DNA from: Prunella strophiata
Taxonomy: Eukaryota; Chordata; Aves; Passeriformes; Prunellidae
Direction: 5' to 3'
Length of the DNA stretch: 64,000 nt
Assembly: GCA_036583965.1 (NCBI GenBank)
Contig: JAZBQD010000015.1
Coordinates: 25,351,810-25,415,809, forward strand
In this document: in pieces, positions 39,601 through 51,133 of the stretch
Position numbering within the stretch: position 1 is the stretch's first letter
Layout of the letters: every line of letters begins with the position of its first letter
Translations under genes and position numbers: made by a program
The notes under the pieces: model-generated
What the model was told of the DNA's origin: nothing
The model's input: only the letters and a program-made list of their open reading frames with translations
Databases searched by the model: none

Positions 39601-41627
39601 AAAGTTTTAGATTCCTTGGGAGAAAATATAATATTCACATATAAATAAATTTTTAAAGCAGATGTGGTGACAGCTTTCTAAGAAATATCATGCTTTTGTT
39701 TTAATATAATTTTTATATGTTTTAAACTCTTCTGAAACTTAAATTCATTACAGAAGGCTTCTTAGATTCCTTAATGTTTGTACATTTAAATTTAATTACT
39801 AGAAGAAATTTCTTGCATAATATCCAAAAATTATCTGATATTTTCATAACGTGTCTGGAAAAATGGCAGCTGCTTCCATTGTTACTTTTTAAATTACAGG
39901 TTTTGGAATCTAATGCATTAATGCTGTATATGCTATCAAAGACCTGTATTTTCTAGAGAGTTAAAACTTGAAAATCAATAAATCTAATTAAGAACTTCAG
40001 GTTTCTGGAATTCTCATCAAGGCTACTTCCTGTACCATAAGTAATAAAAAAATAAGTAAAACCAAGCTGAAAAAAAGAGATTAAAAAAGAAAAAAACAGT
40101 TGAACTAAAAAGTGCTAGATCCTTCAAGTAAATAGTTATCAAAGAACTGTGACAAGAGGGTCTTTCTGATTTGGGATATATTCATACCATTAAGGTATTT
40201 TGTAGGTTTTTTAAAGCAGGAACTTTTAACCTTTATGTACATAATGAAGAAGAAAGAGTTTAAATTGAGGGTAGTATGTGATTTAGCTTAACTTCACATT
40301 TGTAAAGTCACTGAACCCAGTCCGGATGAGGGATAATAAGGAGAATATTTTCATTCATCCTGTAATAATTTATTAATTTCCCAGAAGACAGCTCATATAT
40401 ACCAGTATAGATCCAGGACATAATACTACAGTGCAAATCCCTATTTAGCCTTAACACCTAAACCACTACAAATACACATTTCTCAGCATCTGTTGTGATG
40501 ACAATAAGCAGTCTTGTTAAGAAGGTTCAAGTCCCCCAGAATTTAAAAAGTATAGAGACGACAGTATAAATTGTATGTAATTCCAAGATGCTGCAATACT
40601 TCTGAGAGGTAGCTGAACATAAGATCAGAAATAGCAGCTGTGATTTCCTGGTTCCTCTTGCTTCCTGTAATTTCTTATGTTAATCAAAAGACAGACTGAG
40701 AATTTATCATTAAATCCAAGTGTTTGAAGCTGCTGTTGGCTTACTGACCTATACATGCATGTTTTTATTTTCAATTAAAATATTTATACCCCTGTGCACC
40801 CATCTTCAGTATTTTTAAAGGTGGTACAAGCAATGCACACAAGTTGCTGAGGACAATGTGGTTCACCAGTCTTCATTCACACTAAATCTTGCGAGGAACT
40901 AAAGCTGCCAAGCTTCTATAATTACAGGTCCAAATGTTTGTGCATCTGGGCTCTTGCACATGTGTAGGAGTGCACCAGCTGTTCCCTCCCTCTGCATAAT
41001 TTTCTCCTTTCCATTTTACCTTGTGAAGTAAGGTTTCCTAAGGCAGCTCATAAAAAATTTGGGATCAAATGAGCATGAACTTTATCACCTAGCTCAGAAC
41101 TAAGTCTCTCAAATACAAGTAGATTTGCCAACCACTGTGAAAAGCTCAGATTTTTCCTTTGATCCTTCTGATCACTTAGTGAGGCAGTAAGAGAGCAAGA
41201 ACAAGTGAAGAATGAGCTGGAAATCACATTCAATATGGAGTGGGTTAAATTGTTGTTATGGGCCTAGGGGATGATTGAAGTAGAGACAGAAGCATGGTTA
41301 AAAGCATCTGACACAGCCAAGAACAGAGGATCAGAGCTGTGAAGCTGGAGAGGATAATGATAGATACTGGGATAGTCACGAAGTGAAAGTAAGAAGCCAA
41401 AAACCTAAATGGATACACTGTGCTTGCAATCAATTTCTCCTAGAGGCTTGTTGTTTTGTAAAAGTTAAGAAATGGGGCACAACAGTGTTGTGAACTTGCA
41501 ATATATTAATCTGCTCAATTATGGCCTCAATTGTTGCAGTGACCCACCACTACCTTAGTGTTTGGAATAATTACATATTTAATTACCTTTCCTCCAAATA
41601 CTTTAAGGAATTTTGTGGGGTTTTGAG

Positions 41628-41745
41628 ATTTTTGTTGCTTTTCTTTTCTTTTATTTTGTTTCATTGGGATTTTTTTTTCCTGGAGTTTTTTTGAATTTTT
41701 TTTGGTGTTTTTTTTTCCTTTTTTTTTTTTTTTTTCCTTGGAATT
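41628..41745. repeat. T-rich low-complexity block
   Basis: Runs of T are broken by G and C, ending in about 18 consecutive T near 41719-41735. No coding or RNA gene is suggested. It could be the poly(A) remnant of an old minus-strand insertion, but no source copy is recognised. Confidence 0.8.
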
Positions 41746-41819
41746 ACTAGGAAATTAATTTTCTTTTTCAACAGTAATTAACTACCAAGGCAGAGCACAT
41801 GTAAGACAAACCTCAGTAG

Positions 41820-42340
41820 TCACACAACAGACTGTCATGTATCTGTCTCAGGCCACAGTGCACCAAGACAGGAGGTCTCCTCACTCCTGAGTGTTCATCT
41901 GGAGCTGCTGCTCCAGGTGAGTGCTGGATGGACACCACAGCCTAGGGAAGAGCTGTGCAAAGAGCTCTGCAAAGATGGGCTATGAGGAGCCTCATCAGAG
42001 GCTCACCCAGGCACTCTCAGCCCCTTGGTTTGGGAGTTCATCCCAGCTCAGTCCCTGCCCCAGATGCTCCCCTGAGCCATCCAGGTGTGCCTGTGTCCAG
42101 TCCTAGCCCTGACTTGACTGCACTGGCTTCTCTTCCTGCCTTCTCCTTCCATGTAGCTGGTTATGAAATATTTGTCTGGGGATGCCTAGGCTCTCACCAG
42201 CCTTGACTACTCTCACTGGATCTTCTCTGCTCTCCTGGTTTAGGGAGAGCAGGGTTCTGTCTAGATGCCAGTCTGCTGTCACTGTCAGCTCTTAGCTCCC
42301 TTGCCTCAGTGGAGTAACCCACCCTTGCTGCTTCTTCAGG
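41820..42340. other. G+C-richer patch of unknown nature
   Basis: Sequence such as CTCAGTCCCTGCCCCAGATG and GAGCCATCCAGGTGTGCCTG differs in composition from both flanks. Overlapping plus frames of 61 and 83 codons (41921-42206) have no recognised motif, and CpG is rare. It may be an unrecognised repeat, a conserved non-coding element or a decayed exon cluster. Confidence 0.4.
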
Positions 42341-42496
42341 GGATCAACTAGCTTGCAAAAAAAAGCATGCAAATGTGCCCCTAGAAAGCCAATAATAGCC
42401 AGAAAATTAATGCAGACATATGGATTCATTGGTATCTTTTCCATTTTTGACAGTACAGGCTTATTTGCTCATGATAATGGTATAATTTAGATGCAG

Positions 42497-42529
42497 TTTT
42501 ACTTACATTTGAAAACAATGTAAGTAAAA
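42497..42529. repeat. Inverted repeat, 13-bp perfect stem, 7-nt loop
   Basis: TTTTACTTACATT (42497-42509) is exactly complementary to AATGTAAGTAAAA (42517-42529) around TGAAAAC. This is the longest perfect short-loop stem noticed in the window. Outside the stem, ATGC and GCAT can pair again after an internal loop. Confidence 0.9.
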
Positions 42530-44514
42530 GACTCAGGAGTGCATAATGCTCAAGATAGTATATTACACTATAAGATATAAGAGGAGCAGGTTTAGATATT
42601 TGCCTGTGTGTCACTTACAGAGCATCTCTTTTCTCCAAGACAGGCCATAAAGTGAATTGTCTTCCATAAGGACCTGCTCAACTCACTATTTAGGTAAAAG
42701 CAAGCATGAAGAGGACAGATTTCTAATGTGTTCTCAGTGTTATTGAATTTGGTTTTCTATTGGACTAAGTGGAGAGCAGAAAGACTCAACATATTGTTAT
42801 CTCACCATGAGGTACAGATTATGCAGGGACATTTTCACTCTTGTTCCAGAGGTACTTGACTGATATCCTAGAGCAAGTCCAAATCCTAAATGACTTTTCA
42901 AAGCAGAGCTGATTCCTCCAACTGCATTGGGAAATGATCTGGTAGCCTGTGTAAACCTTTGGGCATAGGAACCATCTGCCTTGTAGTGCTCCTACTAAAC
43001 AGGAAGTCATACTCCTCTAAAAGAAACTTCTGAGTGTTTTAGATGAGAGAATTTTTTGCTACCATAATTAGAGCAGAAAGTTACAAAGCAGTTTAGCAGT
43101 TTAACTATGAAAGATTCACATGGTTAAATAACAGTGCTAAAATCCTTAGTTTCCTAGGAAAGGAAGCAAAGTCATACAGGTTTTTTTCCCCCCTCTAACT
43201 TCTCTTCTTCAGATTCTTTTCTCTTCTTCTCTTGAAAGAATCTTCTTGTCTCCAGATTTTTTACTGATGACTGCTCTCAGAAAATACTTACTCTTCTCTA
43301 TATGGATATAGGTTACGTCCATCAGCTAAGTACTTGATTTTTCCTGTTCCACCAATTAATTCTTACAATGCCATAATATTAAATATCCTTAAATACAAAA
43401 TTGTATTCTTGAGTAAGCAGTTTGAAAAACGTAATAAATTTCAATACACAGTCATATTTTATGGGGAAAATTGGCATAGAATATTCTCAAGTCTTGACAA
43501 AACAAATAGACATATTATAATCTTTTTTCATATAAACCTACATGTATTTGACCTGTTACCTTCTCATATTTATGCTTGGTTTCTGGACTTTAATATCTCC
43601 CCGTATCAGTAACACTGAAATCCTGTTTTGCTCAAGACTGTGCCTGAATTTTCCTATTGTCTATTATTATGCTTGAGCTAGCTTGTCAGGTAAAACCTCC
43701 ATTATCCAAACACTTCTGCATGCTTCCTACAATAGGTAGGAACTCTTAAGCAATGAAAGTGTAAACATTTCAATTTATTTGTTTGTTTTATTTTCAAAAT
43801 AAACCATTAAACTCTTCAACACAATCTGCTCTTAGTTGAGTAACCATTTAAGCATACTACAGTGAATGTCCATCCTCCCACATCTTCCAACTTCTTTTAT
43901 TACTCCTCATCTGAATTTAGTTTGTTAGCAATTTCAAAAGTGAATAACATTTTTCTTTCTCCTGCTCTCAGACACTCACTAGGGATGACTTGAACTTTGA
44001 ATCAAAATGAAAGAATTATTAGGCCATGGGAGAGCAGCACAACAGGAAATGATAAATAACATAAGCAGTTGAAATTGTAGGCAAAAATGCCAGTAAGCAG
44101 AATGCAATTTTTTAGGCAAACTGGGAAGTGTCCAGGACACTGAAGCCAATATGCAAACTACTGGAAACCTGACATAAAAGATTAAGCATACATACTTAGT
44201 ATTCCTGTCATATTTTCATCTTCAAAACACAAAGTCAATGAACAAGCCATTATTAATTTTCCACAACTGTTCAACACAATGATTTACCAAACTGATCTAC
44301 AGTATCACTTCAAACACCCACTTTTCTCCCCACCACTGTCCTCAAAAATTGGCTAAAGGCTGAAACAAGGCAGGGAAAATCTTTGTCACAAAGCTTACAG
44401 GATTTTGCTTTAATCTTGGAAATTAGAGTTCTTTTTCAGTAACCTGAAATTTTGGACACAAAATTATGTGGTTCAGTATGAAAAAAACTCCAAATCTCAA
44501 ATCTCCAGACAATC
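42530..44514. other. AT-rich sequence, no gene seen
   Basis: A 92-codon plus frame at 43334-43612 is AT-rich and motif-free. A C/T-rich patch lies at 43180-43260. Confidence 0.5.
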
Positions 44515-45490
44515 TTAACCCCTCAAATCAAAAAGTAGGTATTTCAAATTCCTAACATAAAATGTTCCATTTAGACCTGAAATTCCATCTAAGAGGCCCT
44601 GTTCCAAAGTTCCTGTTTCAGTCCCTTTTCTCCAGGATTTATGAGATGTAGGGATGAAAAAAAATTTTGTTGTCCCCATTGAGAGCAAAGTCCAGCTGTC
44701 AAAATTCTCACAGGTGCTATTAGTAACTGTGCTGAAACTCAACTTAGTTTCAAATGCTTGCAAGCTGCTGTCTCTGACTACAGGGTAGTGCTGGGGCACA
44801 AGGGACTCCCTATCAGTTCTTTTATCTCCAGCCTTCCCCATCAGCAAATGTAGCTGTCTTATCCTGGATTCAGAAGCCTAATCATGATTCAGCATGCAGG
44901 AAATGTGAGCAATCAAGGACAGTGGCTCATGAGCACACTTGGAGGCTAAAATAAAGTATAAATGCTCAGACTTGCAATGGAATCAAAAGACTCCAGGTCT
45001 GTCGCTTTGATTTTTTAAGTTTCTCTAAAGCCTTCTGATGTTTACATTCTTGTGCAGAACTTTTCTCACACACTTTTTGTAAATAACTTATTGTTTTGTC
45101 TTCCTCTAGTGGAGGAAGAGCAACTTGATGGACTGTTGAGTTGTCCAGTGGCATTGAGGAGGTGGCACTGTCACCCTCCAATAATACTGGCATTTCAGAA
45201 AACTATAAATGGAGTCAGATTTCAACAAACTCTCTCTTTTTGCTCTCTCGCGCCTTGCAAAGAGCTGCTGTCCACGTCGTGTCGTTTGTGCTCCACAGTG
45301 ACATCAGGTCAATACTGAGAAAGTTAGAAAGGCATCTTTCAAGGTCCAGCACTGGATGCAGAGAGAATTTGTTACACTGGACCCATAAATTTACAGGGCT
45401 ACTGAGAGCTGGATGTCCTTTACCCCTGTCCCAGGGCTTTTCCACAGACAAGCTGGACAATGCATTCAAGGACTTTTGAGACACCACCAT
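44515..45490 (-). pseudogene. Broken coding-like region, possible pseudogene, unassigned
   Basis: From 45490 to 44966 a single minus-strand frame of 175 codons is interrupted only by two stops four codons apart (TGA at 45217-45215, TAG at 45205-45203). The first part includes SSLSVEKPWDRGKGHPALSS, NLWVQCNKFS and WTAALCKARESKKREFVEI. The second includes NSTVHQVALPPLEEDKT, ISYLQKVCEKSSAQE and a lysine-rich ALEKLKKSKRQTW end. A different frame continues at 44847-44515 (SLVPQHYPVVRDSSLQAFET). Codon choice and CpG-containing codons (ACG ACG TGG near the middle) look coding-like. An acceptor-like TTCTCTCTGCATCCAG lies in the first part and GAAATGCCAG before the second, so split exons with intronic stops are an alternative. 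No poly(A) tail or homologue is recognised. Confidence 0.3.
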
Positions 45491-45988
45491 TCTCTGAGAG
45501 TAAATTTGTCTCAGAAAAATTCTGACTAACTCTAATTTTACCTGAGCTCATTTAAGTTCTATCAATAACTAATTCACAATATCACAAAGCCAGAGTCTTT
45601 CTGGGATACCTCATTTTAAGACTTGCTGTCCACATTCTGCAGCAGACACTATTTAAGGAGGAGTTTGTAAAATGTATTATGCATGTATGCAACTTTCTTG
45701 GCTGTAGAAATTGATCTCTAGAGTTTGCCATAAAATGCTCAAATGCAAAGAGCTAAAAACATGAAAGAGTAGATGAAGAATAAGTAATATGCTTCATTAA
45801 TATCATGAGATAGAGAAGGAATAACATTAGTTTTTGTTAGTCTATTTGTACAATTCTTTGAATATATAACATGCTCCATATAAGCATTGAATTATTATTA
45901 ATAGTAGGCTGTCAAATCTCTGTGTTGTAATTCTCTCACTTGCTGGGTACTATGAAAATGAATACATGCCTGAGAGGATGAGCACTAG
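45491..45988. other. No gene recognised
   Basis: AT-rich sequence between the broken coding-like region and the pentanucleotide microsatellite. Nothing seen. Confidence 0.5.
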
Positions 45989-46045
45989 ATCAATCAAATC
46001 AAATCAAATCAAATCAAATCAAATCAATCAAATCAAATCAATCAA
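45989..46045. repeat. (ATCAA)n pentanucleotide microsatellite
   Basis: About 57 bp is built from ATCAA units, mostly as AAATC/ATCAA pentamers, with three ATCA four-base interruptions (near 45990, 46024 and 46038). Confidence 0.95.
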
Positions 46046-46772
46046 GACAACACCTTTAACGAGCATTGCTGAATCTATTTTGCAGATGGCAGTAATGCTT
46101 TTGCACCTGCTGCTGTAATATTCATTGAAGCACTTCCTTCTGACTTCACATATTTTTAACTTTTTGGCAGTCTGAATGGACCAACATTGACGCTACTATA
46201 TTTTTACTTTGATGCTATACTATTGTGCTGGTTGCTTTTTTTATCTATTTGCACCCAATTCTGAATTCTTTACCAACATCTTAATATTAAAAGCACTACT
46301 TTTGTTGGAAGTCATGAAGTCTTCATTCTTCAGTGTGTTAGAGTGAACACTTACTCCAATTTTGTGCTGATGTCCTGATGGTATAGACTATTTTTGGTCT
46401 ACTTCATATGAGCATTCAAGGAAAGTTAGAAGTCTGCCCTTTTAAGACAGCTGAAAGTATTTACAGATACTGATCTCTGGGTTAGATTTCATACAGTATA
46501 TAAAATTTATATGAGTATGCATATTTATATGCATATCAGTGCAGTGTTGTTAATGCAGTGTAATTACACTTGAAAGGTGACTTGACTAGTGCTTTGCAGA
46601 ATCAAGTAAGGTTCCTTTCATAAAGCACCTGGCTAATCTAAGAATCAGAACTGATGTTCTTTTAGAGGTAGGATACTATTTTAGTGCAGATAAATATACA
46701 AAAAAGAAATTCAGAGAGACATATGACAGCAAAAGATTCAGAAAAGTAGGGGAAAAAGACAGAAAAAAAAGG

Positions 46773-46808
46773 CCCCCCCCCCCCCAAAAAAAAAAAAAAA
46801 AAAAAAAA
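46773..46808. repeat. Homopolymer junction C13-A23
   Basis: Thirteen C (46773-46785) run directly into twenty-three A (46786-46808), after an A-rich lead-in. The minus frame across it gives strings of F and G and is not coding. Length may be unreliable because homopolymers are error-prone. Confidence 0.9.
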
Positions 46809-49800
46809 GACCCAAAAACCAAAACTGAACTCATGAAAGAATTTTGAGGTTAATGATGATGATTTTATAGTGCTTGATTTCCCCAAGTGCAGGGTAAAGC
46901 AGTGCTACTCCTGCCTCATATAAGTATGAACAGGATTGTATCAAGATAACCTGGCTTCATCATCATCTTTTCTTCCTAACCAAAATAACTCACAGGACCA
47001 CAGATTTTGACTAGCCACTTCAGTTTGAAAGAATTGTATATCCTTATTCCTTTGAATTGTGACATCATCCTACAGAGTTCCAAGTGCTGCAGTCACCTTG
47101 TCTCTTTGGTATCATTGTATATTATCAGAGTGGAAGGTGATATTTAGCTAAATGACCTCCTGAAACAACTTGATTTTGCTTCACATAGGTAGTAATGTAT
47201 CACATGGTAGATAAGAAAGAAGTAGAAGATGCATATAATTGTTAAGCAAAATCATTTAGCAGCAACTTTAGGGCTGCTAGTGCAAGAGGAAGGAGAAAAG
47301 GAGTCTTTTTGCTGAGGAAAGAAACATCCCTAAACAAAAACTTATCTCTAATGACTTCCTACCAGCGAGAGACAGGATTGACACTTTTGCTCATAATATT
47401 TGAATGAAATGTTAGCAGCAACTAAAGCCATGGAAATGGATTCACATGCCCTGTGGGTGTGAATCTACAGCCCAGGAATAATTGGGTTACATTTACAAAG
47501 CAGTAGACTTTTGTAAATAAGCCAAATTTCCAAATTAATTGGAATTTCTGATAAATATCAGACTAATGCATTGGAAGATTATTTTTTCACCTCCTGCTAA
47601 TGCTACTTTAATCTTGCTTAGGCAGGAACAGCATCCAGGGATGTATATTTGTTCATGCCCTTGTCTTTAGCCTGCCCTACAGCCTGTCAAGGACTGGCAG
47701 AAAGCATTGCTCTGGATAATGTCTGCTGTTATGCACTGGCCTCATTATAGTCTGACTTGGAAGAACTACTCTGTAATTCATATAAATGAGATTTTTTTGT
47801 TGAGGCCAGTGTACTGAGAGAAACATGCACTGTATGCCTGTCACTCATAAACTAATTCATACATATCATGTGTCATAGTAATATTTTGTACAGATTTATT
47901 GAATTATTTTATAGTCCCTGATGCTTTTCTAAGGCCATTTCACAGCAGCAAAATCCAAATTCTCTGCACTCATTTCTAGATATTATTAATATATGGCTCT
48001 ATATATGTGTACTATAATCACTGAAGTATCAGTGAAACGTAAACATTGAAAAAGGAGTTCATTTGAATCCAGACCTACAAATTAGCTTTCCATTCAGCTT
48101 TATAACAGTGAGGACTCAGGTTAAAATGAACTCCATCATAAAACTGGACTGAAATTCCCACATCTCCCTCTCTAATGGTTAGAAGAAACCAAGGCAATTG
48201 ATTTGTTCAGACTTTGCACCACATTTTTAAACCACTAAATTAAAGAAAAATAATCCCGTCCCTCAGTCCCCATCTGAGCACCTGATGTAAAATACAAAAA
48301 TGCCTCTTGGATGTGAAAAACTTACCTCAACCTGCTCCTATCTATCAAATCTTAGAATTGTTCTTGTGCTCAACATTATCTCCTCAGGGCTCAGAGACTA
48401 AGAGCTGGCCTCAGGTGACCTACTAGAAAAACTTCAGTAATGTTGCATACACATTCTATTTATTGAAAGGAAGGAATATTAGCAGTTACTACTAATACTC
48501 TATTTAGGAGGACTGCAGTAGAGAGAATGTTGGAATGAGATTGGCGTTTTACATGAGGAATTGGTACTACTTTCCTAAAATGCACCAGTGGTCTCCAAGT
48601 TATATTTGTGCTTCAGAGATAAGCCAAATGCCATTATTCTGTCCTGCAGCAGTCTGTATTTTTAGAAAAGATGAAATAACCAACACTTGCATTTTTTACA
48701 TCTGTGATATGAACCAATAACCCCATGAAATTGGATGAGCACTAACCTTCTGTGAAAAACGATTAGCCCTATGTTCTAAGATAAAAATAATAAAATATGA
48801 AAAGTTTTTGAAGGGCAAGAGAGAATTGCTCCTACTGAACTGAGAATTAGATTTCTTTGTGGAATTACTGAGAAGAGGTTTTTTTCCCCAGAAAATTGTG
48901 AAGCAGCAAGTAACACTATTTATTAAGATTTAATGAAATGCATGGAAAAGCTTGACTCTAGGACTACATTTCTCAAAAACAATGTGGTAGCTGGGATTTC
49001 TGTTCATGCCTTTCATCTTGATCTTCAAAACTGCTGTGAATGCATGCAAGGCAGAATATGCTAGTGCCGCCATCAGGAAGACATTAGGCATAAAGAACTT
49101 AAAGTTTGATGCTTTACCAGTCATGTGCGCTAGTTCATTTCAAGTTTTGCTTAACCCCACATAAAAACCTTTCATTTAAAATATTTGCAATTATATTCCA
49201 GGAATAACAAATTTTATCTTTTTTAACTCAAAGAACAATATTTCTTAGAGAATACATTTTACTTTTCTAAGTAGAAGATTGATATGTATTCTTAAATCAC
49301 ATTTAAATTTCTATTTTTCAATTAATTTTGGTTTTTAATAGCATATTTTCCTGGTTTTGTCATGTGTAATTCAAAAAAATCAAAGCCTGCAACTTTAATA
49401 TCTTGATTCCACTAATTTAATCAGACTTAAATATACCTTCTTAGCAAAAAAACTAAAGAGCATAATTACAGATAAAATTATTAGAAAGAAAAAAAGTAAC
49501 ATTTTCAAAAACAGCTATATGGTTTTGAAGCTGAACTTCCATGTCAGAAATTATTAGTGAATCTGGGGATTGTTTACATTTCATTCATCAACAGAATTTA
49601 AGTAATGCTTACATTCCTTTTGATAGTTTTACATATGCTTTAGGAAAGAGGATAAGTTACAGGAAAAGGAAGAAGCACTGATCTATTTTTCATATAGTAT
49701 TTGCTAGACTGTCTGAAAACAGAAGGCTGTTGAGTAACTTAGATGTTATTAATATTTTGGAAGATATATAAAGGATGGGGCAAGAAGAAACAGTAGAAAA

Positions 49801-51083
49801 TTTCAATCTTGGAAGTAGAAATGGCATGCTAAGGGGAAAGAGACTGGAAGTCCCTCTGGATATCCATAGTGTCCCATTTTGGGAAAGCTACCCTGGCAGT
49901 CTCTTGGTAGAGTGTTGGACTTTCCTAGGAGCTGTCCCAGTGACAGGCACCTCTGTATCAGTTAACAGACCCAAGGCAGATGGGCCCTTCCTGGTGGAGC
50001 CCCAGAGCTTTTCCCTGTCTCATCCTCTGAGAGGGAAGGATGCTTTATATGCCTTTTGTTTTGAGACAAGGTCAAACAGCCTGATAGAATTCCACTCATT
50101 CAAATCTTTATGGATGTGTGTATATGCATCTGTTTCAAATCCAAGACACTTCAAAATCCAGTTATCTCCCTCTTTCCTTCAACTGCACTGAATTCTTATC
50201 TCTACCGGAAAGCTTTTCTGATAAATTATTTTTCCCATATCCAATGTTACTGGTATCATGACCCTGATGAGAGTCCTTGGAAACACCAATAGATTTAAAT
50301 TCTAATTAAAGAAGCTGGAAAATAGGAACGAACAAACCAACAACCAAAAGCCTGATATCTGTATACAAAGCATAAAATTGTCTGGGGATGGCAAAAAGGA
50401 TGTGCATTGATATCAACCATCCTTTAGGAACTTATAGAGACCATTCCATTAGAACTCAGTTTGCCCTTGAGTTTCAATTCTCTTGGGCTAGAAATAGGGT
50501 TAGAAATAGGGCTAGAAGTAGGATAGTGAGTGAGTTCATGTGCTCCAGACTGAAGGAGATGATGGATGTTTTCAAAGAGTGAATACGAATATAGGGAATG
50601 GGAAAAAGTTCTTACACAGCTACACTGGTTTCATCTTTATATTGAGTCCAATGATTTTATTTAATGACATCCTTTTACTCTCAAATTAAGTCAGGTATTT
50701 AGCCCTGAATACTTCTGGACAGAGAATGTATAAATCATCTTAAGGCAACAAAGTAAAACATGCTTATATGTATAATAATGCTACCAGTGAAGACATAATG
50801 TCTTATGTTGTACTTCACAGTGTTCTTTGATTTGCTGTTTGACCCTTCTGACTGTATGGCCTGTGAAATTTGTCCATTTAGTAAGCCCATGATTGTATAT
50901 AGGAGTGAAAAACTACACAGAGACATCCAAGCCAACCACATCAAACTTAGCCCGTATTCCAAAGGAAAACAGTCTTGGTTTTGCTAAATTCTCTTTAGGA
51001 CCATATACACTGTTCCTCTCATTAACTTCAGTGGAGTAGTACACTAATTGCACTGGGCAGTTTCTGATGTCTTAATATGTATG

Positions 51084-51133
51084 AATGGTCAAAGCTATAG
51101 ACCATTGATTCAATTCAAAACTTTGAATTGAAT
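51084..51133. repeat. Two adjacent inverted repeats, one a 12-bp stem
   Basis: AATGGTC/GACCATT (51084-51090 and 51100-51106) is followed one base later by ATTCAATTCAAA/TTTGAATTGAAT (51108-51119 and 51122-51133), a perfect 12-bp stem around only AC. The second is close to a perfect palindrome. Confidence 0.9.

Larger units (their letters stand above)
36678..42496. other. Mostly AT-rich sequence, no gene seen
   Basis: Short frames only, up to 83 codons. Poly(T) lies at 39164-39179. A T-rich block fills 41628-41745. From about 41820 to 42340 the sequence is G+C-richer and unidentified (listed separately). Confidence 0.5.

Noticed and set aside
48930..49124. 64-codon minus frame with a hydrophobic segment
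   Set aside because: Codon choice looks plausible, but no acceptor or donor pair of quality brackets it and no homologue is recognised.
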